Source: Aquamicrobium sp. LC103 (GTDB lineage: Bacteria; Pseudomonadota; Alphaproteobacteria; Rhizobiales; Rhizobiaceae). From it: a DNA stretch of 64,000 bases. The position numbers and the translations under genes are program-made. Below are positions 18,595-27,299 of this stretch, piece after piece; positions within the stretch are counted from its first letter, which is position 1, and the number at the start of each line of letters is the position of its first letter. The notes beneath the pieces are model-generated. The model was not told where the DNA came from. It searched no databases and saw nothing but the letters and a program-made list of their open reading frames with translations. Where the stretch lies: assembly GCF_001014615.2 (NCBI RefSeq), contig NZ_LBCQ02000005.1, positions 124,001 through 188,000 of the forward strand, read 5' to 3'.

Positions 18595-18637
18595 CCTATG
18601 AAAACGTCTTCATAGATCATGAAGACGTTTTCATAGG
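18595..18637. promoter_or_regulatory. Double LacI-type operator palindrome
   Basis: A perfect inverted repeat with 19-bp arms (18595-18613 and 18619-18637) and a 5-bp spacer. Each arm contains TGAA-R-ACGT-Y-TTCA, itself a near-symmetric LacI-family operator with central CG. The two operator centres are 21 bp apart, two helical turns. It lies between the ABC operon (minus) and the LacI regulator gene (plus), and is the probable binding site of that regulator. A promoter for the minus operon is expected to overlap it. Confidence 0.85.
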
Positions 18638-18737
18638 TGGTTTTGGTTGTCAACTGCCTTGTTGCGGAGTTTGTTTCCGGTGTGTAATCGTGCCTGACAG
18701 GAACGGTTCCGACTACGTACCAGATGAGGTTCTACGC

Positions 18738-19727
18738 ATGGTCAGCATTGTCGATGTTGCCAGACACGCAGGGGTGTCGCAGGCAACCGTCTCACGCGTG
18801 CTTGGCCAGAAGGTTTTTGTGACCGAGGAGACGCGCACCAAGGTGATGTCGGCGGTGGCCGAGCTCGGCTATCAGCCTAGTTCGCTTGGTAAGGCGTTAC
18901 GAGCCGGATATCTCGATTCAATTGCCTTTCTGGTGAGCGATATCGAGCAGGGCTGGTATTCGGCGCTTGCCAAGCAAATGCAAGGGGCACTGCAGGCGCA
19001 AGGTCTTGACATGCTGCTTTTCGATCTGGGGCACAGCGAGGCGCGACTGACCCAGATGCTCCAGCGCGCGAGCTCGTTGCGTTTAAGGGGCGTGGTTCTC
19101 GCGACAAGCGATCTGTTCGACCTCAATGTGCTTCAGCCGATCGTTTCAAATCTGTTGGCAAGCAATATACCGGTCTTGTCGATAGGCCAGAGGTTCGACC
19201 AGCTCGGTATCAGCTCGATCCTCCACGACGATGTGGATGCCGGCGTGCAGGCGGTTGCGCATTTCATGAGCCGGAAACGCCGTCGGATTGCTTATCTCAA
19301 CCGCATATCGCTTTCGGTGGCGGGCCGGCAGCGTTACGAAGGTTATGTGGCCGGTCTCGAACGGGCCGGCCTTTGCTTCGATGAAGCCTTGGTGTGGGGG
19401 AGCCCGCTTTACCGGTTCGAAGGCGGATACACGACGACGCTTGAAGCCTTGGGGAATGGTGTACGTTTCGACGCCATACTGGCCGGCACGGACGAACTGG
19501 CCATAGGCGCCATTTCGGCGATCCACGACTTCGGCCTGAAAGTTCCTCATGACGTCGCGGTCGTTGGGTTTGGTGGCCTCGAGATCGGTCGCTATGTCAC
19601 GCCGAAGCTCACGACGCTGAGCGGAAATCCTGCCGCCGTGGCCGAGCAAATTACCAGGATGCTGTTCTCCAGCGCGGTGAGCAGTGCCTCGATCCGGCGT
19701 GAGCTGGTGGTACGCGGAACGACGTGA
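18738..19727 (+). CDS. LacI family transcriptional regulator
   Basis: A 329-residue repressor. The N-terminal HTH reads SIVDVARHAGVSQATVSRVL with the hinge helix ending SLGKALRAGY, followed by a periplasmic-binding-like ligand domain (VAFLVSD-like strand, VVGFGGLEIG). ATG 18738 starts directly before the HTH with GAGG nine bases upstream; the longer GTG 18690 start would add an unneeded leader. It is divergent from the amino acid ABC/dipeptidase operon and faces the double palindrome, which it probably binds, with the transported compound or its product as effector. Confidence 0.93.
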   Translation: MVSIVDVARHAGVSQATVSRVLGQKVFVTEETRTKVMSAVAELGYQPSSLGKALRAGYLDSIAFLVSDIEQGWYSALAKQMQGALQAQGLDMLLFDLGHSEARLTQMLQRASSLRLRGVVLATSDLFDLNVLQPIVSNLLASNIPVLSIGQRFDQLGISSILHDDVDAGVQAVAHFMSRKRRRIAYLNRISLSVAGRQRYEGYVAGLERAGLCFDEALVWGSPLYRFEGGYTTTLEALGNGVRFDAILAGTDELAIGAISAIHDFGLKVPHDVAVVGFGGLEIGRYVTPKLTTLSGNPAAVAEQITRMLFSSAVSSASIRRELVVRGTT

Positions 19728-19823
19728 CGAGGTATCTGGAGGTAGTCGACAGGCCGGCAAGTGGTTGCGGCTACGCATCCGGTATGCTTTCATCTCTCCT
19801 CTGAACTAGCCAGGAGAGTTCCG

Positions 19824-20018
19824 ATGCCGCTAGTTGTCGCAGCCGTGATCGTCTCGATCGCCTCCAGTTTGCCCCTGTTCGGCGCCTACCTGCTCGGGCT
19901 TCACGGCAACCTCGTGGTGCCCGGAGAGGTTTTCGCCGCCGGACAGATAATCGCTGCGCTGTTGTGCCTGCCGCACATAGTCCGCGAGCTGAAGCAGCAC
20001 GGTGGCTGGCCGGTGTGA
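19824..20018 (+). CDS. Small hypothetical membrane protein
   Basis: A 64-residue frame with a good AGGAGAG ribosome site before ATG 19824. It has two hydrophobic stretches (VVAAVIVSIASSLPLFGAYLL and VFAAGQIIAALLCLP) and a short basic tail ending GGWPV, consistent with a two-pass membrane peptide. I do not recognise a family. It lies 96 bp downstream of the LacI gene on the same strand and could be cotranscribed. Existence as a gene rests only on the ribosome site and amino acid composition. Confidence 0.5.
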   Translation: MPLVVAAVIVSIASSLPLFGAYLLGLHGNLVVPGEVFAAGQIIAALLCLPHIVRELKQHGGWPV

Positions 20019-20052
20019 CCTGACCGCGTTTTTTGTGGCTCGATTTCAGAAT

Positions 20053-20184
20053 GTCGCCGTTATAGAGGCCGGCCTTGACTTTAGTCTCACCGATGCCGTC
20101 ACCCTCGGCATCGCCTATCAGGGATAGATAGCAAGCGACGTTCGCCAGCACGGCTTCAACGCGAAGCTCAATGTGAAATTCTAG
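20053..20184 (+). pseudogene. Relic of an autotransporter beta-barrel C-terminus
   Basis: In one frame this stretch reads as the last two strands of an autotransporter barrel: EAGLDFSLTDAVTLGIAYQG, then a TAG stop at 20125-20127, then IASDVRQHGFNAKLNVKF and a final TAG. The last residue Phe is the usual outer-membrane C-terminal signal. The internal stop is one base from CAG (Gln), the residue expected there. Nothing upstream encodes the passenger or the rest of the barrel, which would need hundreds of codons, so this is a degraded 3' remnant. It occupies most of the gap between the small membrane protein and the hydrolase. Confidence 0.75.
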
Positions 20185-20359
20185 TCTGAATGATCCGGCT
20201 GAACTTCACGCGGACCGCAGTCGATCGAACGGATTGTATGTTGTGCCGATTCATTTGCGCCGAGCCATGGATGAATGAGTTCGCCAAGCCGGGAGCCCGC
20301 AGGCCCGGTTGTACAACAGCGGTTCCTCGATCCGGGTGACCGGCTCATGGTCCCCGCGG

Positions 20360-21151
20360 CTACTTTCCCGTTTCCAGAAACCGCAGGATTGACTCGTTGA
20401 CGAAGTCCGGCTCGTCCTGCGCAGCGGAGTGCGTGGCGCCTGGCACGTATACCAGCCGGCAGTCAGGGATCGTGGCGGCGAGCTCTTCCGAGGCACGGGT
20501 GCTGACGGAGCGCTCGTGTTCGCCGTGCAGGATGAGGGTTCGCACCGGCAGGCCGGCGAAATCGGCGAGGACGAAATTGGGCTCGGAGGGCCACAGGCCG
20601 CGAATGATGCGCTGCCAGTAGGCGGACCATTCGTCGTCGCTCATGTGGACGCGCATCTTGGCGACCACCTCCCTGACCAGCGGCCTTGCGGCGTCCATGT
20701 CTTCCGGCACCATCGCTGAAAAGCGCTCCACCACGCCGTCATTGTAGCTTTCGAGGCTGTAGGGCGTTCCGATGAGAACGAGATTGCGCAGCCTTTTGGG
20801 ATGATTGAGCGCGACGTGGAGGGCAGCACAGCCGCCGTCGCTGAACCCGATGAGCGTGGCTTGCTCCAGCCCCAACGCGTCCATGACACCGACGATATCG
20901 TCGCCGAAGGCAGCATAGGTGGCGGGCAGGCCGGCACCGCCGCTGCGGCCGTGGCCACGCGTGTCGGGCATGATCAGCCTGTACCGGTCGGCAAGCGGCA
21001 GCTGGTTGCCCCAGCTCTGGTGATCCATCAGCCCGCCATGGGCGAAGATGATCGGGGCCCCCGAACCGAGATCTGAAAAGGCGATGTGGTGGGTGCCGAG
21101 ATCGATCCTGAGAACTTCTCCCGGAAGCGGTGTGATGAGCTCTCCCTTCAT
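20360..21151 (-). CDS. Alpha/beta hydrolase
   Basis: A 263-residue alpha/beta hydrolase fold protein. The oxyanion region is FAHGG, the nucleophile elbow GFSDGG with Ser104, an acidic residue lies in LHGEHE, and the catalytic His in GATHSA. The cap is short. Substrate could be an ester, lactone or enol-lactone. It lies 10 bp downstream of the IclR gene with which it is probably cotranscribed, and opposite the aldehyde dehydrogenase operon, suggesting a shared catabolic function. Confidence 0.9.
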   Translation of the reverse strand: MKGELITPLPGEVLRIDLGTHHIAFSDLGSGAPIIFAHGGLMDHQSWGNQLPLADRYRLIMPDTRGHGRSGGAGLPATYAAFGDDIVGVMDALGLEQATLIGFSDGGCAALHVALNHPKRLRNLVLIGTPYSLESYNDGVVERFSAMVPEDMDAARPLVREVVAKMRVHMSDDEWSAYWQRIIRGLWPSEPNFVLADFAGLPVRTLILHGEHERSVSTRASEELAATIPDCRLVYVPGATHSAAQDEPDFVNESILRFLETGK

Positions 21152-21161
21152 CGTCTCGTCC

Positions 21162-21923
21162 TCAGATCACCGGCAGATCGGCCGGCGCGACGAGACCGGA
21201 TTCGCGGATGGCCGTGACCATGATGCGCGCGATCTCGGGCCGTCGGTCGAGACAGCGCGAGACGGGGCCGGCAGCCACGATCGACAGGCGCTTGCCCTCG
21301 ACGGGCAACGGGAACGAGAGGCCGGCTAGGTCCGGGATGAACTCCGAATTGCTCTGGTGGTAGCCGCGATCGGCAACGGCGCGCAGTTCGGCTTCGATCT
21401 GCTCGATGCCCATGGGTGTGGTCTCCGAGTATTTCTCGAAGACCAGCTTGCGGTAGAGCGCTTCCCGCTCCTTGAGCGTCATCTGTGCGAGGATCGCCCG
21501 CCCGGCCGAGCTTGCATGGATGGGAACGCGGGTGCCGATTTCGGCGAAATAGCGGATCGGCTGCCGCGACTCCCTGACATAGAGGAAGACGACTGAAAGC
21601 CCCGACGGGCATCCGACCGCCGTGGTCTCGCCGGTACGCTCGGCGATGGTGTCCACCAGATCGAGCAGCGGACCGGGCAGCGGGTCCCGCTCGCCGATGA
21701 GCTGCACCACCGACTGCCAGCGCGGGCTCGGGAAATAGCCTCCCCGCAGCCGCGGCTCGTAGAAGTAGCCCTTCTCCACCAGCGTTCCCACGATGTTGAA
21801 AGTGCTGGAGCGCGGCCAGTTGAGAGCGTCGGCAATCTCGGCGAGTGTCGCGGGCTCGCCGCGCTGCGCGAAGAATTCCAGAAGTTCGACGACATTGGCC
21901 GCCTGCTTCACATGCATGGGCAT
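21162..21923 (-). CDS. IclR family transcriptional regulator
   Basis: A 253-residue regulator. The N-terminal winged helix includes ATLAEIADALNWPRSSTFNIVGTLVEKGYF at about 25-55. The effector domain contains IGTRVPIHASSAGRAILAQM and the later DLAGLSFPLPVEG block typical of the family. It is divergent from the aldehyde dehydrogenase/SDR/Dpp cassette, across a gap containing a GTGAAT-type palindrome, and is cotranscribed with the hydrolase. It probably senses a pathway intermediate; activator or repressor mode cannot be told. Confidence 0.93.
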   Translation of the reverse strand: MPMHVKQAANVVELLEFFAQRGEPATLAEIADALNWPRSSTFNIVGTLVEKGYFYEPRLRGGYFPSPRWQSVVQLIGERDPLPGPLLDLVDTIAERTGETTAVGCPSGLSVVFLYVRESRQPIRYFAEIGTRVPIHASSAGRAILAQMTLKEREALYRKLVFEKYSETTPMGIEQIEAELRAVADRGYHQSNSEFIPDLAGLSFPLPVEGKRLSIVAAGPVSRCLDRRPEIARIMVTAIRESGLVAPADLPVI

Positions 21924-22226
21924 CTTCCTTTCCCTAGGGCAGGGCCTTTTTCGTCCATGCCTTATCTAAGGCGAGCTATAATTCACTAATGTGAATACAA
22001 CAACCTTTCCTGTGGACGAAATTCGCAGCCGGAGCGACGTGGATGTGGGATACGCAAATCCTTGAAAGAAAAAATCTATTCATAAAACAACGGAAATCCA
22101 TCGAGAAACTCCATGCTGCGTGCGTTGACATAATTCAGAATATTGATCTACGAATTCATAAAATGATTGATGGCGAGGAGGCCGCGTGATGACAGAGGGA
22201 GCGCTACTCCGACCGAAGGTGGGGAG
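21924..22226. other. Divergent control region between IclR gene and aldehyde dehydrogenase operon
   Basis: About 300 bases, noticeably A/T-richer than the flanking genes. It contains the palindrome at 21981-21996 and a ten-base direct repeat ATTCATAAAA at 22078-22087 and 22154-22163. TTGACA occurs at 22125-22130 but no matching -10 box is found at normal spacing, so I do not call a promoter. Confidence 0.6.
21981..21996. promoter_or_regulatory. Candidate IclR operator
   Basis: Perfect inverted repeat ATTCAC-N4-GTGAAT in the divergent region, 58 bases upstream of the IclR start. Its size and position fit an IclR-family dimer site controlling the IclR gene and the divergent catabolic operon. 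Confidence 0.6.
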
Positions 22227-23711
22227 ATGAACGCACTCGCGCGTTACGACAAACTGTTCATCGGTGGCGAGTGGATTGCGCCGGAAGATGGCGGCTTGTT
22301 GGAAAGCGTGGATCCGTCGACCGGGCGACCATGGGCGATCGTTGCCTATGGCGGCAAAAAGGATATCGACCGTGCCGTCGCGGCGGCGCGGGCGGCATTC
22401 GAAGGCCCGTGGGCGCGCATGCCCGGTCACGAGCGCGCGGCGATCATGCGGCGGTTCGCGGACCTCTACCAGAAGCGCGCTCCGGAACTGGCCCTCGTGG
22501 AATCGCGAGATAATGGCCGCGCTCTGCGCGAGTCGCGGGTGGACGTGGGCGGTCACCACAATTCCTATCACTGGTTCGCCTCGCTTTGCGACAAGCAGGG
22601 CGGCCGGACCATCCCGTTGGACGACAGCGTCCATGCCTTCACCACGCGTGTGCCTCTCGGTGTCGTCGGTGCAATCACGCCCTGGAACGTCCCGCTGATG
22701 GCGGCCTGCTGGAAGCTCGGCCCGGCGCTCGCGGCCGGCTGTACCGTGATCCTCAAGCCGGCCGAATTGACGCCGTGCAGCTCGCTCGAGCTTGCGCGCC
22801 TGTTCGAGGAGGCGGGTTTTCCGGCCGGCGTGGTCAATGTCGTTCCGGGCTATGGCCGGGATGGCGCAGGCGACCATCTGGTCACGCATCCCGGCGTCGA
22901 CAAGATCACGTTCACCGGCGAAGGCGCAACGGCGCGCGAAATTCTCAAGCGCGGTTCGGATACGCTCAAGCGCTTTACCTTCGAACTCGGCGGCAAGGCG
23001 CCGCACATTCTCTTTGCCGATGCGGACCTTGACCAGGCGCTCAATGCGGCGACCGGCTCTGCCTGGGCGCTGTGCGGGCAGAGCTGCGCGCTGGGTTCGC
23101 GGGTGCTGGTGGAGCGGCCGGTCTATGAGCGCGTCGCGGAGGAATTCGCCCGGCGCGCGGCGAAGGTGCGCGTCGGCAGGCCGCTCGACGAGGCGACCCA
23201 TATGGGGCCGCAGGCAAGCCGGGAGCAGCTCGACAAGACGATGTCCTACATCGGCTACGGCCGGGAGGAAGGCGCCCGGCTGATTGCCGGCGGCAACCTC
23301 ATCGATCGGGAAGAACTGCGCGGCGGCTACTTCGTCGAGCCGACCGTGTTCGCCGATGTCGGCAACGGCATGCGCATCGCGTGCGAGGAAATCTTCGGTC
23401 CGGTCGCTGCACTCATTCCCTTCGATGGGGAGGAAGAGGCGATCGCGCTGGCCAACGATACCAGCTACGGCCTGACCGCCGGGCTGTGGACCCGCGACGT
23501 CGGGCGCGCGCATCGGGCGGCGGCGAAGATTCGCGCCGGCGTCGTATGGGTCAACACCTACCGCTATCTGCGCTGGAGCATTCCCTATGGCGGGTTCAAG
23601 GCCAGCGGTTGGGGACGCGAAAACGGGATCGAGGCGCTCGATCCGTATCTGGAAACGCGCGCCACCGTCGTCAGCACGACCGGCACGTTCCCGGACGCCT
23701 ATGCGCAATAG
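22227..23711 (+). CDS. Aldehyde dehydrogenase
   Basis: A 494-residue NAD(P)-dependent aldehyde dehydrogenase of normal length. Catalytic Cys287 lies in GQSCALGSR and the general base Glu253 in FELGGK; the N-terminal oxyanion Asn is in TPWNVPL. The later blocks EEIFGPVAALIPF and WVNTYRYLRW are conserved. ATG 22227 follows GGTGGGGAG; the longer frame from 22167 has no support. It opens an operon with an SDR dehydrogenase and Dpp cassette A, suggesting alcohol to ketone/aldehyde to acid steps on an imported compound. Confidence 0.95.
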   Translation: MNALARYDKLFIGGEWIAPEDGGLLESVDPSTGRPWAIVAYGGKKDIDRAVAAARAAFEGPWARMPGHERAAIMRRFADLYQKRAPELALVESRDNGRALRESRVDVGGHHNSYHWFASLCDKQGGRTIPLDDSVHAFTTRVPLGVVGAITPWNVPLMAACWKLGPALAAGCTVILKPAELTPCSSLELARLFEEAGFPAGVVNVVPGYGRDGAGDHLVTHPGVDKITFTGEGATAREILKRGSDTLKRFTFELGGKAPHILFADADLDQALNAATGSAWALCGQSCALGSRVLVERPVYERVAEEFARRAAKVRVGRPLDEATHMGPQASREQLDKTMSYIGYGREEGARLIAGGNLIDREELRGGYFVEPTVFADVGNGMRIACEEIFGPVAALIPFDGEEEAIALANDTSYGLTAGLWTRDVGRAHRAAAKIRAGVVWVNTYRYLRWSIPYGGFKASGWGRENGIEALDPYLETRATVVSTTGTFPDAYAQ

Positions 23712-23741
23712 GCCCGACATCACTGGGAGGAATAAGAGAAC

Positions 23742-24512
23742 ATGCGTCTAGCGAACAAGCTTGCGATCGTAACCGCCGCCGCCTCGGGAATGGGCCGGGC
23801 AGGCGTCGAGCTTTTCCTGCGGGAAGGAGCAAGCGTCTGTGCTGTCGATATCAATACGGATGCGCTTGCCGCGCTTAAGGCCGAAGTCGATCCGCGGGAC
23901 GGCCGCCTGCATACGGTGCAGGCCGACCTCTCCACGGCGGAAGGCGCACGCGACAGCATTCATGCGGCGGCCGAAAAGCTCGGCGGCGTCGATGTGCTGT
24001 GGGCGCATGCCGGCATTCCCGGTCCCGGCGGCATCGAAGGGCTGGACGTCGCCGAATACCAGCTTGCCTTCGCGCTCAACGTCCAGTCGGCGGCCTTCGG
24101 CGCAGGCGAAGTCATCTCGCATATGCGCAAGCGTGGCGGCGGATCGATCGTCTTCACCGCTTCGGTATCCGGCATGGTCGGGTCGATGTGGTCGCCGGTC
24201 TATTCGAGCTGCAAGTTCGCGGTCGTGGGCCTGACCAAGTCACTGGCGCAAACGTTCGCGCCGGACAAGGTGCGGGTGAACGTGGTCTGCCCCGGGCTTG
24301 CAGAGACGCCGATGAAGGTCGGCTTCACTGGTCGCGGCGTCTCGGCGGAAGCGGCCAAGGCGGCCGAGGACAAGTATGTGTCGGGCGTTCCGCTCGGTCG
24401 GCTGGTGCGGCCCGAAGAGGTGGCGCAGGCCGTGCTGTGGCTCGCCTCCGACGACGCCGGCTTCGTCACCGGGATAGAACTGCCTGTCGATGGAGGGTTC
24501 ACCTGTAAATAA
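23742..24512 (+). CDS. SDR family oxidoreductase
   Basis: A 256-residue short-chain dehydrogenase. The cofactor loop TAAASGMG is at 11-18, the structural motif is HAG (89-91) instead of the usual NAG, and the triad is Ser141, Tyr154 and Lys158 (YSSCK). The C-terminus has VTGIELPVDGGF. It follows the aldehyde dehydrogenase by 30 bp with GGGAGGA before the ATG. Likely oxidises a hydroxyl on the substrate delivered by cassette A. The N-to-H change in the motif occurs in some active members. Confidence 0.94.
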   Translation: MRLANKLAIVTAAASGMGRAGVELFLREGASVCAVDINTDALAALKAEVDPRDGRLHTVQADLSTAEGARDSIHAAAEKLGGVDVLWAHAGIPGPGGIEGLDVAEYQLAFALNVQSAAFGAGEVISHMRKRGGGSIVFTASVSGMVGSMWSPVYSSCKFAVVGLTKSLAQTFAPDKVRVNVVCPGLAETPMKVGFTGRGVSAEAAKAAEDKYVSGVPLGRLVRPEEVAQAVLWLASDDAGFVTGIELPVDGGFTCK

Positions 24513-24633
24513 GGCGGAACCTGTTCGGCCGCGGGAGAGCCGACGGGGGTACGTAACCCATCCAGCCAGAAGCTGTCGCAAGAACAGCCTGCTTTTCAGA
24601 AATACATGAAAAGTGTCAGAAAGGGGAATAACC

Positions 24634-26232
24634 ATGATCAACCGCCGGTCCTTGCTGATGAGCGCTGCCGCGCTGGCGGCCGCACCGAGTTTCGCTCGCA
24701 TCGCGAGCGCCGCCACCCCGGGCAACATCGTTGTCATGGCGAAATCCATCATCGACGTCGTCAACGGATTCGATCCCGCCGAAGCCTATGTCGGCACGGA
24801 CTATGAGATCACCAGCAACGTCTATCGCATGCTGGTGACCCTCGATCCGGAAGACGGCACCAAATATGTCGGCGACCTGGCGGAAAGCTGGAAGTTCTCC
24901 GACGGCGGGATGACCATCACCTTCAAGCTGAAGCCGGGCATCCTGTTCGAGAGCGGCAATCCGGTGACGGCGGAAGACGTCGTCTTCAGCCTCCATCGGC
25001 TGATGAAGCTGAACAAGTATCCCGCCGCTGATTTCGCGCAGCTTGGCTGGACGATCGACAAGATGGACGAGATCGTGCACGCAGCCGACGAGCTGACAGT
25101 GGTGCACCGCTTGCCGGAAGCACGTGCACACGGCACAGTGCTGAATACGCTGGCGACGCCGCGCGGCTGCGTGGTCGACAAGGCCACCGTGCTGTCGCAC
25201 GAGGTAGATGGCGATTTCGGCAATGAATGGCTGAAGACACATTCGGCGGGCGCCGGCGCCTACCGCCTCGTGGAGTGGCGGCCGAGCGATCGCATCATTC
25301 TGGAGGCAAACCCGAACGCCGAATTCCCGCCCGCCGTGCCGCGTCTCCTGATCCGCAACGTTCCCGATCCAGCCACGCAGCTCCTGCTGCTCCAGAAGGG
25401 CGATATCGACGTCGCGCGCAACCTCGGGTCCGACCAGATCAAGACTGCGAGAGACAATCCCGATCTGGTGGAACTGAGCGCCGATTCCACAGCGCAGATG
25501 AACCTGTGCATGAACATGGCGATGCCAGAGTTGCAGAACCCCAAGGTGATCGAAGCTCTCAAATGGGCCGTCGATTGCGAGGCGATAGCCAAGAACATCA
25601 CGCCCGACATCTGGGATGTCTGGCAAGCGTCGTTCCTGCCGCGAAATGTGCGCGGTGCGGTGCCGAGCATGTTCCAAAAGGACGTGGAGAAAGCCAAGGC
25701 GCTGCTTGCCGAAGCGGGGTATCCCGACGGCTTCTCCATAACGATCGACCATTTCTCATCCTGGCCGTGGGCGAATGTCGCGCAGGCCATCCAGGCCGAT
25801 CTCGCCGAGGTCGGGATCAAGGCTGAGCTGATTGCCGCAGAGACCGGACAGGTCATCACCAAATACCGGGCGCGGCAGCATCAGCTCGTGCTGATCTACT
25901 GGGCAACGAACCTGTACGACCCGGACTACAACGCCCGCGCCTGGTGCATCAACACCGACGATTCCGACGACAGCCCGCTGAAATCGCAGGCGTGGCGCAA
26001 CCATTTCGTCGACGAAGAAATGTCCGAACTCGCCGACGCCGCCGGCAAGGAGTTGGATGCCGACAAGCGTATGGAGATGTACGACAAGCTGCAGCGCGAT
26101 TTCATGGCAAAGGCTCCCGTGTCCTGGCTATTGCAGCTCAGGGAGATCGCCATGCACCGTAAGGAAGCGCCCGGCCTGCACCTTGGCGGCATGGCCTATC
26201 TCAACCGGTTCGGCGGCATCTCCAAGTCATGA
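24634..26232 (+). CDS. Cassette A: Tat-exported ABC substrate-binding protein, family 5
   Basis: A 532-residue DppA/OppA-type binding protein. The N-terminus has a twin-arginine signal NRRSLLMSAAALAAAP. Family 5 blocks include YVGDLAESWKFSDGG, the VTAEDVVFSLHRL stretch and AGAYRLVEWRPSDRI. Such proteins bind peptides, opines, nickel complexes or other bulky solutes. ATG 24634 is preceded by AAAGGGGA. It starts cassette A downstream of the dehydrogenases. The divergent ligand loops do not tell the substrate. Confidence 0.94.
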   Translation: MINRRSLLMSAAALAAAPSFARIASAATPGNIVVMAKSIIDVVNGFDPAEAYVGTDYEITSNVYRMLVTLDPEDGTKYVGDLAESWKFSDGGMTITFKLKPGILFESGNPVTAEDVVFSLHRLMKLNKYPAADFAQLGWTIDKMDEIVHAADELTVVHRLPEARAHGTVLNTLATPRGCVVDKATVLSHEVDGDFGNEWLKTHSAGAGAYRLVEWRPSDRIILEANPNAEFPPAVPRLLIRNVPDPATQLLLLQKGDIDVARNLGSDQIKTARDNPDLVELSADSTAQMNLCMNMAMPELQNPKVIEALKWAVDCEAIAKNITPDIWDVWQASFLPRNVRGAVPSMFQKDVEKAKALLAEAGYPDGFSITIDHFSSWPWANVAQAIQADLAEVGIKAELIAAETGQVITKYRARQHQLVLIYWATNLYDPDYNARAWCINTDDSDDSPLKSQAWRNHFVDEEMSELADAAGKELDADKRMEMYDKLQRDFMAKAPVSWLLQLREIAMHRKEAPGLHLGGMAYLNRFGGISKS

Positions 26233-27293
26233 CCGGGCCGGACTTGCCGCCGCAAGGTTGGTCCAGGCTCGCCTCCGGCGCGCTCGCACGCGGCGGCGAT
26301 ATTGCTTCCAGCCTCCTGGGCATTCTCGTCACGCTGTTCGGGCTGGTGCTGCTGACATTCGTGATTGGCCGTACCATGCCGATCGATCCCGTGGTGGCGA
26401 TCATCGGCGACAAGGCGCCGCCGGGAGTCGCCGAACGGATCCGCGAGGAGTTGGGCCTCGACCGTTCGCTCATCGAGCAGTTCTGGATTTACCTCATGAA
26501 ACTGCTTCAGGGTGACCTCGGCACGTCCGTGATGACGGGGCAGGCGGTAACGGCCGACATCCTGCAATTCTTCCCCTCCACGCTCGAACTGGCGACCAGC
26601 GCGATGATCGTCGCGCTCCTTGTCGGTGTGCCGCTCGGCATCCTGGCGGCCGCCCGGCAGGATTCGATCTTCGACAACATCGTCCGCGTCATCAGCCTGC
26701 TCGGCTATTCGGTGCCGGTCTTCGTGCTGGCTCTGGTCTGCCTGCTCGTCTTCTATGCCAAGCTCGGCATTGCGCCGGGCACGGGATCGCAGGGCATCGT
26801 CTATCAGGGCATGGTGCCGTTCACGACCGGCATGATCGTGCTGGACGCGGCCCTCGACGGCCAATGGGACGCGTTTTGGGATGCGTTGGCCTATCTTGCC
26901 ATGCCGGCTTTCCTGCTCGCCTTCATCACGATGTCGCTGATCGTGCGCATGACGCGCGCCTTCATGCTGGAGGCGTTGAACGGCGAATACGTGACGGCCG
27001 CCCGCGCCAAGGGGCTTTCGGAAGCGCGCATCCTGTGGCGGCACGGACTGGGCAACATCGCCGGCCGGCTCGTGACCGTGATCGCGGTGATCTATGCCGG
27101 TCTTCTGGAAGGCACGGTGCTGACGGAGACCGTATTCTCGCGTCCGGGACTTGGCTTTTATCTGACGCGGTCGCTACTCAACGCCGACATGAACGCGGTG
27201 CTGGGCGCGACGCTGGTGATCGGCGTGATCTATGTCTGCCTGAACCTGCTGGCCGATCTCGCCCAGCGGCTGCTCGATCCGCGCGCGAGGTAA
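26229..27293 (+). CDS. Cassette A: ABC transporter permease (DppB type)
   Basis: A 354-residue permease overlapping the binding protein by ATGA. It has six membrane segments, the GLDRSLIEQFWIYL and GDLGTSV blocks of DppB, and the EAA loop EYVTAARAKGLSEARILWRHGL. The N-terminus is about 20 residues longer than in typical DppB. It pairs with the next gene to form the channel. Confidence 0.95.
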   Translation: MTGPDLPPQGWSRLASGALARGGDIASSLLGILVTLFGLVLLTFVIGRTMPIDPVVAIIGDKAPPGVAERIREELGLDRSLIEQFWIYLMKLLQGDLGTSVMTGQAVTADILQFFPSTLELATSAMIVALLVGVPLGILAAARQDSIFDNIVRVISLLGYSVPVFVLALVCLLVFYAKLGIAPGTGSQGIVYQGMVPFTTGMIVLDAALDGQWDAFWDALAYLAMPAFLLAFITMSLIVRMTRAFMLEALNGEYVTAARAKGLSEARILWRHGLGNIAGRLVTVIAVIYAGLLEGTVLTETVFSRPGLGFYLTRSLLNADMNAVLGATLVIGVIYVCLNLLADLAQRLLDPRAR

Positions 27294-27299
27294 AAAACA

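Noticed and set aside
22125-22130. TTGACA hexamer as -35 box for the aldehyde dehydrogenase operon
   Set aside because: No -10-like hexamer at 16-18 bases; the nearest A/T-rich hexamers are at wrong spacing.
22080-23723. 547-codon minus-strand frame opposite the aldehyde dehydrogenase
   Set aside because: Antisense shadow; the plus-strand product has intact catalytic Cys and Glu and family length.
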